Assembly: GCA_030150305.1 (NCBI GenBank)
Contig: JASLGD010000273.1
Span: forward strand, 1 to 5,952
Source: Caldimonas sp.
GTDB taxonomy: Bacteria > Pseudomonadota > Gammaproteobacteria > Burkholderiales > Burkholderiaceae_C
DNA length: 5,952 bases
Reading direction: 5' to 3'
The translations under genes were made by a program, and so were the position numbers. Shown piece by piece: positions 5,756-5,952 of the stretch; the first letter of the stretch is position 1, and each line of letters opens with the position of its first letter. The notes under the pieces are model-generated. The model had not been told where the DNA came from, ran no database searches, and saw only the letters and a list, made by a program, of their open reading frames with translations.

Positions 5756-5952
5756 CGGCAAATGTCGCGGCGCGACGACGTGCGCGACGAGCGCGAGCGC
5801 GCCGAGCGCGTCGAGCGCGAGCGCACCGGGCGCGGCACCGCCGCACCTACACTTGCGGCTGCCTCGCGAACACCATCGCGCCTGCCGCTGCCCGCCGTCA
5901 CGATCGGCGCGCGTCGCTCAAGCGCGCCATCCGTGGACGACGCTGATGTTTC
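5756..5952. other. Non-coding GC-rich tail with a short direct repeat
   Basis: I see no supportable gene here. Open readings encode arginine/alanine-rich low-complexity sequence. The 12-mer GAGCGCGAGCGC occurs exactly at 5789-5800 and 5813-5824, with a partial copy at 5804-5810. An ATG at 5946-5948 could open a gene continuing to the right, divergent from sorA, but only two codons are visible and its ribosome binding site is weak. Confidence 0.4.

Noticed and set aside
5667..5846. 60-codon N-terminal extension of sorA to an ATG at 5846
   Set aside because: The added residues are arginine/alanine-rich noise, they would bury the Tat signal, and a strong ribosome binding site sits just before the ATG at 5666.
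5946..5952. ATG at the right edge as the start of a gene divergent from sorA
   Set aside because: Only two codons are visible and the upstream GGA is weak, so it cannot be supported within the window.
1..5952. CRISPR array, tRNA, rRNA or insertion sequence
   Set aside because: There are no regularly spaced repeats, no tRNA-like cloverleaf I could recognise, no transposase motifs and no terminal inverted repeats.

Overview
The window is a very GC-rich stretch (many ORF-length shadows in all frames, strong G/C at third codon positions). It carries five recognisable genes, all tied to molybdenum: uptake of molybdate, insertion of Mo into the cofactor, and a periplasmic Mo enzyme that uses it. 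GC bias, protein style and the SorA-type sulfite dehydrogenase with a separate c-type cytochrome suggest a Gram-negative proteobacterium, most likely a betaproteobacterium of the Burkholderiales type. That placement is an inference from gene style, not from a phylogenetic marker.

Layout, left to right. (1) Positions 1-567, minus strand: the N-terminal 189 codons of a ModA-like periplasmic molybdate-binding protein, running off the left edge. (2) 568-803: a divergent intergenic region with a near-perfect dyad and TATA-like hexamers facing both ways. (3) 804-2090 and 2094-4058, plus strand: two tandem MoeA-type molybdopterin molybdenumtransferases three bases apart. The second is fused to a C-terminal COG1910-type, periplasmic-binding-protein-like domain but has no signal peptide. 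(4) 4059-4077: a 19-bp convergent gap with a perfect 16-bp palindrome that may act as a two-way terminator. (5) 4078-4404 and 4428-5666, minus strand: a small monohaem cytochrome c (SorB-like), with the Tat-exported sulfite dehydrogenase catalytic subunit (SorA-like) upstream of it. (6) 5667-5952: non-coding sequence upstream of sorA with two inverted repeats and a short GC-rich direct repeat.

How the parts fit: ModA captures molybdate for an ABC importer whose other genes presumably lie beyond the left edge. The MoeA proteins insert Mo into molybdopterin in the cytoplasm. SorA is loaded with cofactor and exported folded by Tat, then oxidises sulfite to sulfate in the periplasm. SorB receives the electrons by way of its c haem. 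None of these families is new. The points most worth a second look are the paired MoeA paralogues with different active-site substitutions, the cytosolic binding-protein-like domain on the second MoeA, and the unassigned dyads in the two regulatory regions.
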